Source: Marinoscillum sp. 108 (GTDB taxonomy: Bacteria; Bacteroidota; Bacteroidia; Cytophagales; Cyclobacteriaceae). Taken from it: a stretch of 64,000 bases of DNA. Shown here in pieces: positions 47,247-56,137 of this stretch. A program made the translations under genes and the position numbers. Under the pieces are notes generated by a model, which was not told where the DNA came from, did no database searches, and worked only from the letters and a program-made list of their open reading frames with translations. Within the stretch, counting starts at the first letter, position 1; the number at the start of each line of letters is the position of its first letter. The stretch lies in the NCBI RefSeq assembly GCF_902506655.1, contig NZ_LR734811.1, positions 1 through 64,000 of the forward strand, given 5' to 3'.

Positions 47247-48065
47247 TTAATAACTTTCTTCCTTGTTGGGAAAATCCTTGGACCTAATGTCCTTGATGAA
47301 ATTGGTGGTAGCCTCACCAATGATTTTATTCAAATCTGCATATTGTCTTAAAAACCTGGGCTTGAAATCCTGAGTGATTCCCAACATATCATGCACCACC
47401 AGCACCTGACCATCTACATCCGGTCCTGCTCCTATACCAATAATCGGGATGTGCAGGGACTCTGATACTTCTTTGGCCAAACTGGCTGGGATTTTTTCCA
47501 GCACGATACCGAAGCATCCAATGTCCTGTAAAATCTGTGCATCAGATTTCAATTTTTCGGCCTCTACCTCCTCTTTGGCACGCACGCTATATGTGCCAAA
47601 CTTATAAATAGACTGAGGTGTAAGCCCCAAATGTCCCATAACAGGAATCCCTGCTGACAGCACTCGGGAGATACTTTCCTTGATCTCAATGCCGCCTTCC
47701 ATCTTTACCGCATGTGCACCGGATTCTTTCATAATACGGATGCTCGATCTGAGTGCTTCAGAAGAATTGCCCTGATAACTCCCAAAAGGAACATCCACCA
47801 CCACGAGTGCACGATGAACGGCCTTGACCACCGAAGTGGCATGCCAGATCATGTGATCCAGAGTGATGGGCAGGGTAGTTTCATTCCCGGCCATGACATT
47901 GGACGCTGAATCTCCTACCAGGATCACATCTATACCGGAGGCATCCAGAATACGCGCCATCGAGTAATCGTATGCAGTGAGCATAGCTATCTTCTCTCCG
48001 GTCGCTTTCATCTCCTGAAGCCGGTGGGTGGTGATTTTCTTAAATTGTCCTTGCGCTGTGCTCAT
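47247..48065 (-). CDS. panB: 3-methyl-2-oxobutanoate hydroxymethyltransferase
   Basis: 272 residues from the ATG at 48065; a longer frame to 48122 adds 19 residues not found in the family. PanB adds a hydroxymethyl group from methylene-tetrahydrofolate to 2-oxoisovalerate to make ketopantoate for Co[41 protein letters not shown] with its Mg-binding aspartate, and [20 protein letters not shown] near residue 205 are all clear. No other pantothenate gene is next to it. Confidence 0.96.
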   Translation of the reverse strand: MSTAQGQFKKITTHRLQEMKATGEKIAMLTAYDYSMARILDASGIDVILVGDSASNVMAGNETTLPITLDHMIWHATSVVKAVHRALVVVDVPFGSYQGNSSEALRSSIRIMKESGAHAVKMEGGIEIKESISRVLSAGIPVMGHLGLTPQSIYKFGTYSVRAKEEVEAEKLKSDAQILQDIGCFGIVLEKIPASLAKEVSESLHIPIIGIGAGPDVDGQVLVVHDMLGITQDFKPRFLRQYADLNKIIGEATTNFIKDIRSKDFPNKEESY

Positions 48066-48159
48066 ACTCTGTGGGGTCAGGTTGTTTATCGGGGTAATGC
48101 CCAATCGTCGGGGAAGGCGCAAATTAATAAAAACCTACTTCATCTGAAACGACTCTTTG

Positions 48160-48714
48160 TCACTTCCATTTGATATTACATCCCATACTCGGGTGTTGGT
48201 CATCAGAAATAGGATCACCCAACACCAGCGCATCCAAAGCACCCCTCAAATCCTTCCCATTTACCGGCTTCCCATTTCCTGGAGAGGCTTCATCCATTCT
48301 ACCCCTGTAGACACAGAGATTGTTTTCATCAAACACAAAAAAATCAGGAGTACACTCAGCTTTGTAAGCCCTGGCCACACGTTGGGATTCATCATATAAA
48401 TACGGAAAGGTAAACCCCACGGAGAGGGCCTGCTCCTTCAAGGCCTTCGGACTATCTCCGGGGTATTTGATGACGTCATTGGCTGAAATGGCCACAAAGT
48501 CAACCCCTTTATCCTGATAATAATGAGCAATATTGGCTATCTCCTCCTGAATATGAATCACATAAGGGCAATGCGCACAGATGAACATGATCACCGTGCC
48601 TTTCGCTCCTCTTGCCTCGGATAAGGATACTGATTTTCCTGAAACGACATCCGGTAGCCTAAAATCTGGAGCCGGTGTGCCTAGTGACATCATGCTGGAT
48701 AAGGTGAGTGACAT
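48160..48714 (-). CDS. Thioredoxin-fold / peroxiredoxin-like protein
   Basis: 184 residues from the ATG at 48714; the frame extends to 48816 but would overlap the start of the divergent amidohydrolase gene. An AhpC/TSA-like fold is indicated by LGTPAPDFRLPDV at the start and by VIMFICAHCPYVIHIQEEI near residue 42, where CAHC is a CxxC active site followed by PY. YDESQRVARAYKAECTPDFF near 115 contains the cis-proline region. It is a likely thiol reductase or peroxidase. No signal peptide is seen. Confidence 0.87.
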   Translation of the reverse strand: MSLTLSSMMSLGTPAPDFRLPDVVSGKSVSLSEARGAKGTVIMFICAHCPYVIHIQEEIANIAHYYQDKGVDFVAISANDVIKYPGDSPKALKEQALSVGFTFPYLYDESQRVARAYKAECTPDFFVFDENNLCVYRGRMDEASPGNGKPVNGKDLRGALDALVLGDPISDDQHPSMGCNIKWK

Positions 48715-48781
48715 TTGATCTTTACTTTTTGCTACAAAAAATGAATTAAATTGAACTTCAAAATTATCACGAAGTTTCACC

Positions 48782-50356
48782 ATGAGATACCCATTTGCCC
48801 TACTTTTTGTTTTCATTACAGGATTGGTCTTTGCCCAGACACCTGCCCCAGAGCGTACCGAGGGCGACGGCCCCTATGATCGCCTGATTATCCGTGGGGC
48901 TACCCTGATTAACGGAAATGGAGCACCACCTATGGGGCCGGTAGATATTGTGATCACGAAAAACAAGATTAGCCAGATCAGTATAGTGGGATATCCTGGT
49001 GTGTCGATTGACAACAGCAAAAGACCCAGAAGTGGCGAAAACGATCATGAAATAGATGCTGAAGGCATGTATGTCCTCCCCGGGTTTATTGATATGCACG
49101 GCCACATCGGATCTATCTCTGAGATTCCGGCGGAGTATGTCTTCAAATTGTGGATGGCACATGGCATTACCACAATACGTGAGCCCGGGAGTTTTCAGGG
49201 CAGAGACTGGACGCTCGATCACAAAAAGCGAAGTTCCAAAAACGAGATCACCGCTCCAAGAATCATTTCCTACACGGGGTTTGGAATGGGGTCCGATGGC
49301 ATCAATACGGAAGAGGAAGCACGAAAATGGGTGCGCGCCAATGCTGAAGCCGGTTCTGATGGCATAAAATTTTTCGGTGCCCGGCCTGAGATCATGAAAG
49401 CAGCGCTGGAAGAAAACAAAAAACTGGGACTGGGGGCTGCATGCCATCACGCCCAAACCAACGTGGCATGGTTAAATGTCCTTAACTCTTCGGAATGGGG
49501 ACTTACCACGATGGAACACTGGTATGGCCTCCCTGAGGCCATGTTTCATGATCGTACTGTACAGCACTATCCGGCAGACTACAACTACCAGAATGAACAG
49601 CAGCGCTTCGAAGAAGCAGGCAAGCTCTGGGAGCAGGCCGCAGCTCCGGGTTCGGAGAAGTGGAATGAGGTAATGAATACATTGCTGGCTCGGGACTTCA
49701 CCCTGGATCCTACCTTCAACATCTATGAAGCCAACCGGGACCTCATGCGAGCCAGAAATGCTGACTGGCACAAGGACTATACCCTGCCTGTACAGTGGGA
49801 TTTTTATGCCCCCAGCAAAGTATCTCACGGATCTTACTGGCACGCCTGGGGCACGGAACAGGAAGTAGCCTGGAAGAAGAATTATCTGCTCTGGATGACA
49901 TTTGTGAATGAATACAAAAATCGGGGTGGGCGGGTGACCACTGGCTCTGACAGTGGTTACATCTATCAGCTTTATGGATTTGCTTATATCCGGGAGCTTG
50001 AGCTCCTCAGGGAAGCCGGTTTTCATCCACTGGAAGTCATTCGATCCGCCACCCTAATGGGCGCAGAAGCCCTTGGGCTTCAGAATCAGATCGGCACCAT
50101 AGAGGTGGGCAAACTGGCAGATCTGGTCCTGGTAGAGGAAAACCCCCTTGCAGACCTGAAGGTGCTGTATGGAACGGGAGCCATCAGGCTGACCGAAGAG
50201 AATGAAATAATACGTGCCGGTGGCGTAAAATACACCATCAAAGACGGGATAGTATATGACGCCAAAGAACTCCTGAAGGACGTGCGCGAAATGGTGAAAA
50301 AAGCCAAATTAACTGATGGTGAAATCACTCAACCAGGATATCCCAATTGGGATTAA
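48782..50356 (+). CDS. Exported amidohydrolase
   Basis: 524 residues with a signal peptide (PFALLFVFITGLVFAQ, about 4-19). The metal-dependent hydrolase barrel begins with YVLPGFIDMHGHIGSISEIP near residue 96 (HxH metal site), has a carboxylated-lysine candidate in the DGIKFFGARPE segment and a His in ACHHAQTN, and ends with TTGSDSGYIYQLYGF near 390 carrying the catalytic Asp. IGTIEVGKLADLVLVEENPL is the family end motif. It should act in the periplasm; the substrate is unknown, possibly a cyclic amide or dipeptide. It starts a pair with the TPR lipoprotein 40 nt downstream. Confidence 0.88.
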   Translation: MRYPFALLFVFITGLVFAQTPAPERTEGDGPYDRLIIRGATLINGNGAPPMGPVDIVITKNKISQISIVGYPGVSIDNSKRPRSGENDHEIDAEGMYVLPGFIDMHGHIGSISEIPAEYVFKLWMAHGITTIREPGSFQGRDWTLDHKKRSSKNEITAPRIISYTGFGMGSDGINTEEEARKWVRANAEAGSDGIKFFGARPEIMKAALEENKKLGLGAACHHAQTNVAWLNVLNSSEWGLTTMEHWYGLPEAMFHDRTVQHYPADYNYQNEQQRFEEAGKLWEQAAAPGSEKWNEVMNTLLARDFTLDPTFNIYEANRDLMRARNADWHKDYTLPVQWDFYAPSKVSHGSYWHAWGTEQEVAWKKNYLLWMTFVNEYKNRGGRVTTGSDSGYIYQLYGFAYIRELELLREAGFHPLEVIRSATLMGAEALGLQNQIGTIEVGKLADLVLVEENPLADLKVLYGTGAIRLTEENEIIRAGGVKYTIKDGIVYDAKELLKDVREMVKKAKLTDGEITQPGYPNWD

Positions 50357-50396
50357 GGCACAAAATTCATACTTTTAGCAGAATCCAACTATCAAT

Positions 50397-51380
50397 ATGC
50401 TCAACCCCAGATTTCTTTTCCTCCTCATACTGATCGCGCTCTCTGCCTGCATTGAGACTCAATCCAGCAAGGGTCAGGAAGATACGCCCAACGCGGCACC
50501 ACAGGTTCCGACGAATCCATCTGGCAGGATGGTCTCTCTGCTGGGTACCGTGCTGCCTCCCAAGCAACTTTCAGAAAGAGTCATGGGAAAAAGACTGGAG
50601 CAGCTGGAGGATGCACGGAAAAAATATGAAAGCGATCCGGAAAATCTGGACAACATCATTTGGTATGGGCGACGCATGGCCTATCTGGGCCGCTACCAGG
50701 AAGCCATTCGCATTTACTCTATTGGGCTGGATATTAATCCTAATTCCTACAGGCTGCTGAGGCATCGTGGCCATAGGTACATTACCGTGAGGAAATTTGA
50801 TGCGGCCATCGAAGACCTGCAGAGGGCGGCTTTCTATGCCCGACCTGCCGAAAACAAAATAGAACCTGACGGACTACCAAACAGGCTTAATAAGCCCCTT
50901 TCTAACGATAAATTCAACATATGGTACCACCTTGGCATTGCTTATTATCTGAAAGGAAACTATGACAAAGCCATCTCTTCCTTTAAAAAATGCATCACCT
51001 ACGCCGACAATGATGACCTGATAGTGGCTACCACGGATTGGTTTTATATGACCTACCGTAAAATCGGAAACCTGCCGGCAGCTCAGGAGCTACTCGCTCC
51101 CATTTCCAGAAGGATGAATATTGTTGAAAATTATGCCTACCATCAACGACTGATGATGTATCAGGGCCACTACCAACCAGAAGACCTCCTGGATAAAGCA
51201 GATCGTGACAATGACAGCATTGATCCCACCATAGGGTATGGGGTGGCCAACTGGTATTTGTACAATGGTCAGGTAGATATCGCCACAGAACTTATTGACA
51301 AGATACTCCGCAACCCACAGTGGGACGGATTCGGGTATATCGCTTCAGAAGTAGATAAGGTCTCTCTCGGCAATCTTTAG
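50397..51380 (+). CDS. TPR-repeat lipoprotein
   Basis: 327 residues. The signal peptide ends in a lipobox (ALSAC near residue 14-18), so Cys18 should be lipidated. TPR pairs run from about 85 to 215, such as GRYQEAIRIYSIGLDINPNS and YYLKGNYDKAISSFKKCITY. The C-terminal part (about 220-327) is helical without clear repeats. It lies 40 nt after the amidohydrolase and may share its transcript; the 3' end shares TTAG with the convergent phosphodiesterase gene. Confidence 0.83.
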   Translation: MLNPRFLFLLILIALSACIETQSSKGQEDTPNAAPQVPTNPSGRMVSLLGTVLPPKQLSERVMGKRLEQLEDARKKYESDPENLDNIIWYGRRMAYLGRYQEAIRIYSIGLDINPNSYRLLRHRGHRYITVRKFDAAIEDLQRAAFYARPAENKIEPDGLPNRLNKPLSNDKFNIWYHLGIAYYLKGNYDKAISSFKKCITYADNDDLIVATTDWFYMTYRKIGNLPAAQELLAPISRRMNIVENYAYHQRLMMYQGHYQPEDLLDKADRDNDSIDPTIGYGVANWYLYNGQVDIATELIDKILRNPQWDGFGYIASEVDKVSLGNL

Positions 51381-52279
51381 AGTGCCTCGATATCCTTTCG
51401 GATCTGAATAAGGATTTGAGGATAATCGGTAATGATACCATCTACCCCCATGTGAAGCATTTTCACCATGTCCTCACGATTATTAGGTGAATAAGTGTAT
51501 ACCTGAAATCCCCGGGCATGCATCCTAAAAACCCGCCGGGTAGATAGCGTGTGGTATTCAGGGTTGAGTGCTTTCATTCGGTCATCCTCCTTAGCCCGCC
51601 CCAGGTGCATTTTTGTTTCCACATAAAACGCAATCAAAGGCGCAGAATCTTCACCGATCATGAGCTTTTTGGTCTGCACATGATCATCATACTCATGAGC
51701 CGCTTCTATGTACTCTACTTCTTCCGACTGGAGGATGATCCATTCATAGCCATTCTTTTCTTGTCGGATTACGTCCACAAGTTTCTCAGCAAAATCATGA
51801 TAATGTGGGTGATCCATGTGCTTGATCTCGATGAGCACCTTGCATCTTCCATTGATCAGGTCCAGCACCTCTTTGAGTGTTGGGACACGCTCATCTCTGA
51901 ATTTGGGATCAAACCATGAACCCGCATCCAACTGCCTGATTTCCTCCAATGTGTAATCATGCACGGCCCCTGTGCCGTTGGTAGTCCTGTCCAGAAACTC
52001 ATCATGAAACACCACTATTTCCTCATCCTTGGTGTTTCTCACATCCAGTTCTATCATATCCACACCCATTTCGATGGCCGCACGAAATGCCGCCATGGTG
52101 TTTTCAGGAGCAATCCCTGAAGCTCCTTTATGAGCGATGATGTCAAAGTGTTCTTTCTTCAGGGACTTATCAATCACCGGACTCGTGAGGAAATGTAGAT
52201 AGATATAAGGCTCGAATAAAGCGACAGCCAAAAACAACACCATAACGGGTGATGAATAAAGAAGAAATTTTTTAGTCAT
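51377..52279 (-). CDS. Glycerophosphodiester phosphodiesterase
   Basis: 300 residues. A hydrophobic N-terminal helix (about 5-28) anchors or exports the protein. The GDPD barrel starts with IIAHKGASGIAPENTMAAFR (about 48-67), with the catalytic His and the metal residues in MIELDVRNTKDEEIVVFHDE (ExD and H-D). ITDYPQIL near the end closes the barrel. The family hydrolyses glycerophosphodiesters to glycerol-3-phosphate and alcohol; in the periplasm this would recycle lipid head groups. Confidence 0.93.
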   Translation of the reverse strand: MTKKFLLYSSPVMVLFLAVALFEPYIYLHFLTSPVIDKSLKKEHFDIIAHKGASGIAPENTMAAFRAAIEMGVDMIELDVRNTKDEEIVVFHDEFLDRTTNGTGAVHDYTLEEIRQLDAGSWFDPKFRDERVPTLKEVLDLINGRCKVLIEIKHMDHPHYHDFAEKLVDVIRQEKNGYEWIILQSEEVEYIEAAHEYDDHVQTKKLMIGEDSAPLIAFYVETKMHLGRAKEDDRMKALNPEYHTLSTRRVFRMHARGFQVYTYSPNNREDMVKMLHMGVDGIITDYPQILIQIRKDIEAL

Positions 52280-52336
52280 TTCAGTTGTCGAATAGTCGCA
52301 TTAAGTTATAAAAATAACCATCCATTACCACGTGGT

Positions 52337-54100
52337 TCACTCGCTTTTTGCCGGTTTTGTCAAACTTAGGTGAAGCTCCTGAAGCTGTGCTGAGTCAATC
52401 AGGGATGGAGAGTCGATCATTACATCGCGGCCTGATGTGTTTTTAGGAAACGCGATAAAATCTCTGATACTGTCCTGTCCTCCGAAAAGTGCGCAGAGTC
52501 TGTCAAAACCAAATGCAATACCACCATGCGGAGGAGCGCCATATTCAAAGGCACTCATCAAAAAGCCAAACTGATCCTGAGCTTCCTCTCTGGTAAAGCC
52601 GAGGGCATCAAACATTTGCGACTGCAGGGTTCGGTCGTGAATCCTGATAGACCCACCTCCAAGTTCTACTCCGTTCACCACCATGTCGTAGGCATTGGCT
52701 CTCACACTTCCAGGATCTGTGGAAAGTTTATCCAAATCTTCCGGATTTGGTGAGGTAAATGGGTGGTGCATTGCATGATATCGCTGAGAATCTTCATCCC
52801 ACTCCAATAGTGGGAAATCAACCACCCAGGCGGCCGTGAACTTACTGCGGTCTCTGAGCCCAAGTCTTGAGCCCATCTCCAGACGCAATTCGCAAAGCGC
52901 CTTCCTGGTTTTATTGGACTCACCGGCCAAAATCAGCAGCAGATCACCGGGGCTCGCCTCCAAACGCTCAGCCCAGGATTTCAATGCCTCCTGATCATAA
53001 AATTTATCTACAGAACTCTTAAAGGAGCCATCCTCGTTGCATTTCACATACACCAGGCCCTTTGCCCCAATCTGTGGTTTCTTCACAAAATCCGTCAACC
53101 CATCCAACTCCTTGCGGGTGTACTCGCCACAGCCCGTCGCGTTGATCCCTACGACCAACTCCGCACTGTCAAATACGACAAACCCTTTTCCCTGAGTCAG
53201 GTCGTTGAGCTCCCTGAATTCCATTCCGAACCTCAGGTCAGGCTTATCCGAGCCATATTTGGTCATGGCATCAGCATAGGAGATGTGAGGCAGCTCACCG
53301 AGATCCACCCCTTTCACTTCTTTGAAAAGATATTTGATCAGTCCTTCGAAAGTATCCAGTATGTCCTTTCGGGTGACAAATGACATCTCACAGTCTATCT
53401 GTGTAAACTCCGGCTGACGGTCTGCGCGCAGATCCTCATCCCTAAAGCACTTCACGATCTGAAAATACCGATCGAATCCCGAAACCATCAGCAACTGCTT
53501 AAAAGTCTGTGGAGACTGAGGCAAAGCATAAAACTGATTGGGATTCATACGTGAAGGCACCACAAAATCGCGCGCACCCTCAGGTGTACTTTTGATCAGG
53601 TAAGGAGTCTCTACCTCCGTAAATAAGTGATCTGACAGATAGGCTCTGGTCTTTTGCAACAGCTGGTGGCGCATTTCCAGGTTTTTCCTGACAATCCCCC
53701 TCCTCAAATCGAGGTATCGATACTTTGCCCGCAAGTCTTCTCCACCATCCGTTTCATCATCGATAATGAATGGAGGGGTCTTCGACTCGTTGAGTACCGT
53801 CAGCTCTTTCACCCTTATTTCCACATCCCCTGTCGGGATTTTATCGTTTTTAGCCACACGTTCTACCACTTCTCCTGTCGCTGAAATCACAAACTCGCGA
53901 CCTACGCTTCTCGCCAGCTCTAGCGTCTTCTCATCAGTTTTCCCCTCCTCAAAGATGAGCTGAGTGATGCCGTACTTATCCCGAACGTCTACCCAGATCA
54001 TTCCACCTTTGTCTCTAATCTTCTGTACCCAGCCGGCCATGGTGACCTGCTGACCAATGTGACTGCTTCTAAGCTCCCCGCACGTATGTGTTCTCAACAT
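52337..54100 (-). CDS. aspS: Aspartyl-tRNA synthetase
   Basis: 587 residues. The N-terminal OB-fold anticodon domain (about 1-105) has [20 protein letters not shown]. The class II core follows with motif 2 [20 protein letters not shown] near residue 216 and motif 3 [20 protein letters not shown] near 535. A GAD insertion domain lies between them (about 290-420), as in other bacterial AspRS proteins. An upstream TAAATTTG box at 54139-54146 probably serves as promoter. Confidence 0.97.
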   Translation of the reverse strand: MLRTHTCGELRSSHIGQQVTMAGWVQKIRDKGGMIWVDVRDKYGITQLIFEEGKTDEKTLELARSVGREFVISATGEVVERVAKNDKIPTGDVEIRVKELTVLNESKTPPFIIDDETDGGEDLRAKYRYLDLRRGIVRKNLEMRHQLLQKTRAYLSDHLFTEVETPYLIKSTPEGARDFVVPSRMNPNQFYALPQSPQTFKQLLMVSGFDRYFQIVKCFRDEDLRADRQPEFTQIDCEMSFVTRKDILDTFEGLIKYLFKEVKGVDLGELPHISYADAMTKYGSDKPDLRFGMEFRELNDLTQGKGFVVFDSAELVVGINATGCGEYTRKELDGLTDFVKKPQIGAKGLVYVKCNEDGSFKSSVDKFYDQEALKSWAERLEASPGDLLLILAGESNKTRKALCELRLEMGSRLGLRDRSKFTAAWVVDFPLLEWDEDSQRYHAMHHPFTSPNPEDLDKLSTDPGSVRANAYDMVVNGVELGGGSIRIHDRTLQSQMFDALGFTREEAQDQFGFLMSAFEYGAPPHGGIAFGFDRLCALFGGQDSIRDFIAFPKNTSGRDVMIDSPSLIDSAQLQELHLSLTKPAKSE

Positions 54101-54138
54101 TTTATTATTTTTTGCGTCGTTTCCTGTTAAAACAGCGG

Positions 54139-54146
54139 CAAATTTA
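54139..54146 (-). promoter_or_regulatory. Bacteroidota -7 promoter box for aspS
   Basis: On the minus strand TAAATTTG matches the TAnnTTTG consensus of the Bacteroidota primary sigma factor. It lies 39 nt before the aspS start. I see no clear -33 TTTG at the right spacing, so the assignment rests on the -7 box alone. Confidence 0.5.
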
Positions 54147-54156
54147 ACAATAGTTT

Positions 54157-54164
54157 TAGCTTTG
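54157..54164 (+). promoter_or_regulatory. Bacteroidota -7 promoter box for the gene at 54187
   Basis: TAGCTTTG matches TAnnTTTG and lies 23 nt before the start at 54187, giving a leader of roughly 15 nt. The box lies only 10 nt from the opposite box for aspS, so the two promoters would be back to back. Confidence 0.5.
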
Positions 54165-54186
54165 AAATAATAAATCTCAACAACCG

Positions 54187-54756
54187 ATGAAACTACCCAA
54201 ACAGCTCTGGATAATGATTTTACTTCTCTTGACCTTTAGCCATTTCGCTACTGCTCAGATTTCCGTGACCCGCCAGAAAGTCACCAAAGATATTTCCATG
54301 GAAGTGCCTGAATCGTTCATTCCCATGAGCCAGTCCGAACTCATTGGCAAATATGTGTCCTCACGCACTCCCATTGCCATGTACACCAGTGAGGATCGAA
54401 ACATTGATCTGGGAATCAATGAAACCAGCAGTGCCTGGGCGGGTGATGACCTCCCCATTCTACAGGCCTTTTACAAAGCCAACATTGCCAACCTCTTCAC
54501 GGAAGTGGAATTTTTACAGGAAGAAATTCGTGAAATCGGGGGAAGGCCCTTCATTGTATTTGAATTTATCTCTAAAATCACCGACGAGGAGAGCACCTTT
54601 GGGGGTAACAGCAGCATTTCCAAGTATACCTACATACAATATACTTTACGAAATAATAAGGTGCTGCTCTTCAACTTCACCTGTCCGCTGAGAGCACGCC
54701 CTCAATGGCAGGAAACCGCTCAAAGAATGATGGAAAGCGTAAGGATCAAATCATGA
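54187..54756 (+). CDS. Exported protein of unknown function, PsbP/DcrB-like fold possible
   Basis: 189 residues with a signal peptide ([18 protein letters not shown], about 7-24). The mature part is a mixed alpha/beta domain beginning with [20 protein letters not shown] and ending [16 protein letters not shown], a layout like that of DcrB/PsbP-type periplasmic proteins. I see no catalytic residues. Its stop overlaps the tadA start in ATGA, so the two genes are co-expressed. Confidence 0.72.
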   Translation: MKLPKQLWIMILLLLTFSHFATAQISVTRQKVTKDISMEVPESFIPMSQSELIGKYVSSRTPIAMYTSEDRNIDLGINETSSAWAGDDLPILQAFYKANIANLFTEVEFLQEEIREIGGRPFIVFEFISKITDEESTFGGNSSISKYTYIQYTLRNNKVLLFNFTCPLRARPQWQETAQRMMESVRIKS

Positions 54757-55214
54757 ATACGCTGAGCATTCATAGTGATGAACACTATATGCGTCAGGCA
54801 CTGAAAGAAGCTGAGGCAGCCTTTGAGGAGCAGGAAATACCTGTAGGCGCAGTGGTCACCTGCCAAAACCGGATCATTGCTCGGGCACACAACCAGGTGC
54901 AAAGGCTCAATGATGTCACGGCCCATGCCGAGATGCTGGCCATCACCGCGGCACAGAATTTTCTGGGCTCCAAATACCTGGACCAATGCACACTGTATGT
55001 AACCCTCGAGCCATGCACCATGTGTGCCGGAGCACTGTACTGGTCGCAGATAGCCAAGGTGTGCTACGGGGCGAAAGATGAGAAAAGAGGCTACCACCTG
55101 GCCAACCCTGATATATTGCATCCACAAACCACGCTCATCACCGGGCTGCTGGCAGATGAGTCCTCTGAATTGATCAAAGCATTTTTTAGAAAGATGCGCG
55201 GGAACAATTCATAG
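54753..55214 (+). CDS. tadA: tRNA-specific adenosine deaminase
   Basis: 153 residues from the ATG at 54753, which overlaps the preceding stop; a frame from 54705 lies inside the upstream gene. The zinc site is complete: His58 and the proton-shuttle Glu60 in AHAEMLAI, and Cys88 and Cys91 in LEPCTMCAGA. TadA deaminates the wobble adenosine of tRNA-Arg (ACG) to inosine. EQEIPVGAVV and YGAKDEKRG are family segments. It is a normal length. Confidence 0.95.
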   Translation: MNTLSIHSDEHYMRQALKEAEAAFEEQEIPVGAVVTCQNRIIARAHNQVQRLNDVTAHAEMLAITAAQNFLGSKYLDQCTLYVTLEPCTMCAGALYWSQIAKVCYGAKDEKRGYHLANPDILHPQTTLITGLLADESSELIKAFFRKMRGNNS

Positions 55215-55226
55215 GTTGCTATGTTC

Positions 55227-55234
55227 TATATTTG
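55227..55234 (+). promoter_or_regulatory. Bacteroidota -7 promoter box for superoxide dismutase
   Basis: TATATTTG matches TAnnTTTG and lies 39 nt before the ATG at 55274, in a 59-bp intergenic gap after tadA. It implies that sod has its own transcript. Confidence 0.55.
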
Positions 55235-55273
55235 ACTAATCAATAGATTTTTAAACTAAAAACATATACCAAA

Positions 55274-55879
55274 ATGGCATTCGAACTACCAGATTTACCC
55301 TATGCACATGATGACCTTGAGCCACACATTGACAAGCAGACAATGGAAATCCATCATGGAAAGCACCATGCAGGATATGTAGCCAAGCTAAACGCGGCGA
55401 TCGAAGGCACAGAAATGGCTGGTCTTTCGCTGGAAGAGCTGCTAACCAAGCACAGTAGCAACGGAGCAGTACGAAATAACGGAGGTGGTCATTGGAATCA
55501 CTCATTGTTCTGGACCATCATGGGACCAGATGGTGGCGGAAACCCTTCGGGCACTATTATGGACGCCATACACGACTCGTTTGGTTCTTTTGAAGCCTTC
55601 AAAGAAAAATTCAGCAACGCGGCAGCCACCAGATTCGGATCGGGCTGGGCATGGCTATGTGTACACCCGGGCGGAAAACTGGAGGTCTGCTCTACGGCCA
55701 ATCAAGACAATCCACTGATGCCAGAGGCCGGATGTGGTGGAAGGCCCATCCTCGGACTGGACGTATGGGAGCATGCCTATTACCTGAAATATCAAAACAA
55801 AAGGCCCGACTACATTGATGCTTTTTTCAGTGTAATCAACTGGTCAGAAGTGAATAAAAATTACGAAGCCGCTAAGTAG
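55274..55879 (+). CDS. sodA: Superoxide dismutase, Fe/Mn family (Mn-like signature)
   Basis: 201 residues. Metal ligands are His27 (MEIHHGKHH), the His in [10 protein letters not shown] near residue 76, and the Asp and His of [19 protein letters not shown] near 161-165. The [11 protein letters not shown] sequence and the glutamine in STANQDNP are typical of Mn-type enzymes rather than Fe-type, but metal choice needs biochemistry. No signal peptide is seen, so it protects the cytoplasm. A terminator follows 17 nt after the stop. Confidence 0.95.
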   Translation: MAFELPDLPYAHDDLEPHIDKQTMEIHHGKHHAGYVAKLNAAIEGTEMAGLSLEELLTKHSSNGAVRNNGGGHWNHSLFWTIMGPDGGGNPSGTIMDAIHDSFGSFEAFKEKFSNAAATRFGSGWAWLCVHPGGKLEVCSTANQDNPLMPEAGCGGRPILGLDVWEHAYYLKYQNKRPDYIDAFFSVINWSEVNKNYEAAK

Positions 55880-55896
55880 TTAGCCCACCTTCCCAG

Positions 55897-55932
55897 AAAA
55901 GGTCCATTTCTCATAGGAATGGACCTTTTTTT
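55897..55932 (+). terminator. Rho-independent terminator after superoxide dismutase
   Basis: A stem of about ten pairs (ggtccatttc at 55901-55910, ggaatggacc at 55916-55925, with one G-T pair) and a 5-nt loop is flanked by A-run and followed by seven T residues. Confidence 0.88.
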
Positions 55933-56053
55933 ATGATTCTCGCTCACAACCCGGGTCTGTTAACATCCCTCTTGACTCACCCCATTTCACCCCTACCAAA
56001 TTCAGCCCCACGTCCGTTCATGCCCAGAAAGTACTCTAAGTTTTAATATTTAC

Positions 56054-56070
56054 ACAACCGATTGCATAAA
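56054..56070. promoter_or_regulatory. Operator-like 17-mer upstream of the GH2 gene
   Basis: ACAACCGATTGCATAAA matches 14 of 17 positions with a sequence before the GH10 gene (58905-58921). The core CAACCGATTG is a near-palindrome around a central CG, as in LacI-family operators. A TAAGTTTA sequence (one base off TAnnTTTG) begins 6 nt downstream, so the site sits at a likely promoter. Confidence 0.55.
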
Positions 56071-56137
56071 TTTATTAAGTTTACCAAACCAGCAATAACT
56101 CTACTCAAACTCAATGGATGTCTAACATTTCGGAACT

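Noticed and set aside
48800-49456. Antisense frame of 218 codons in the amidohydrolase gene
   Set aside because: It is the shadow of a supported gene; no signal or motif.
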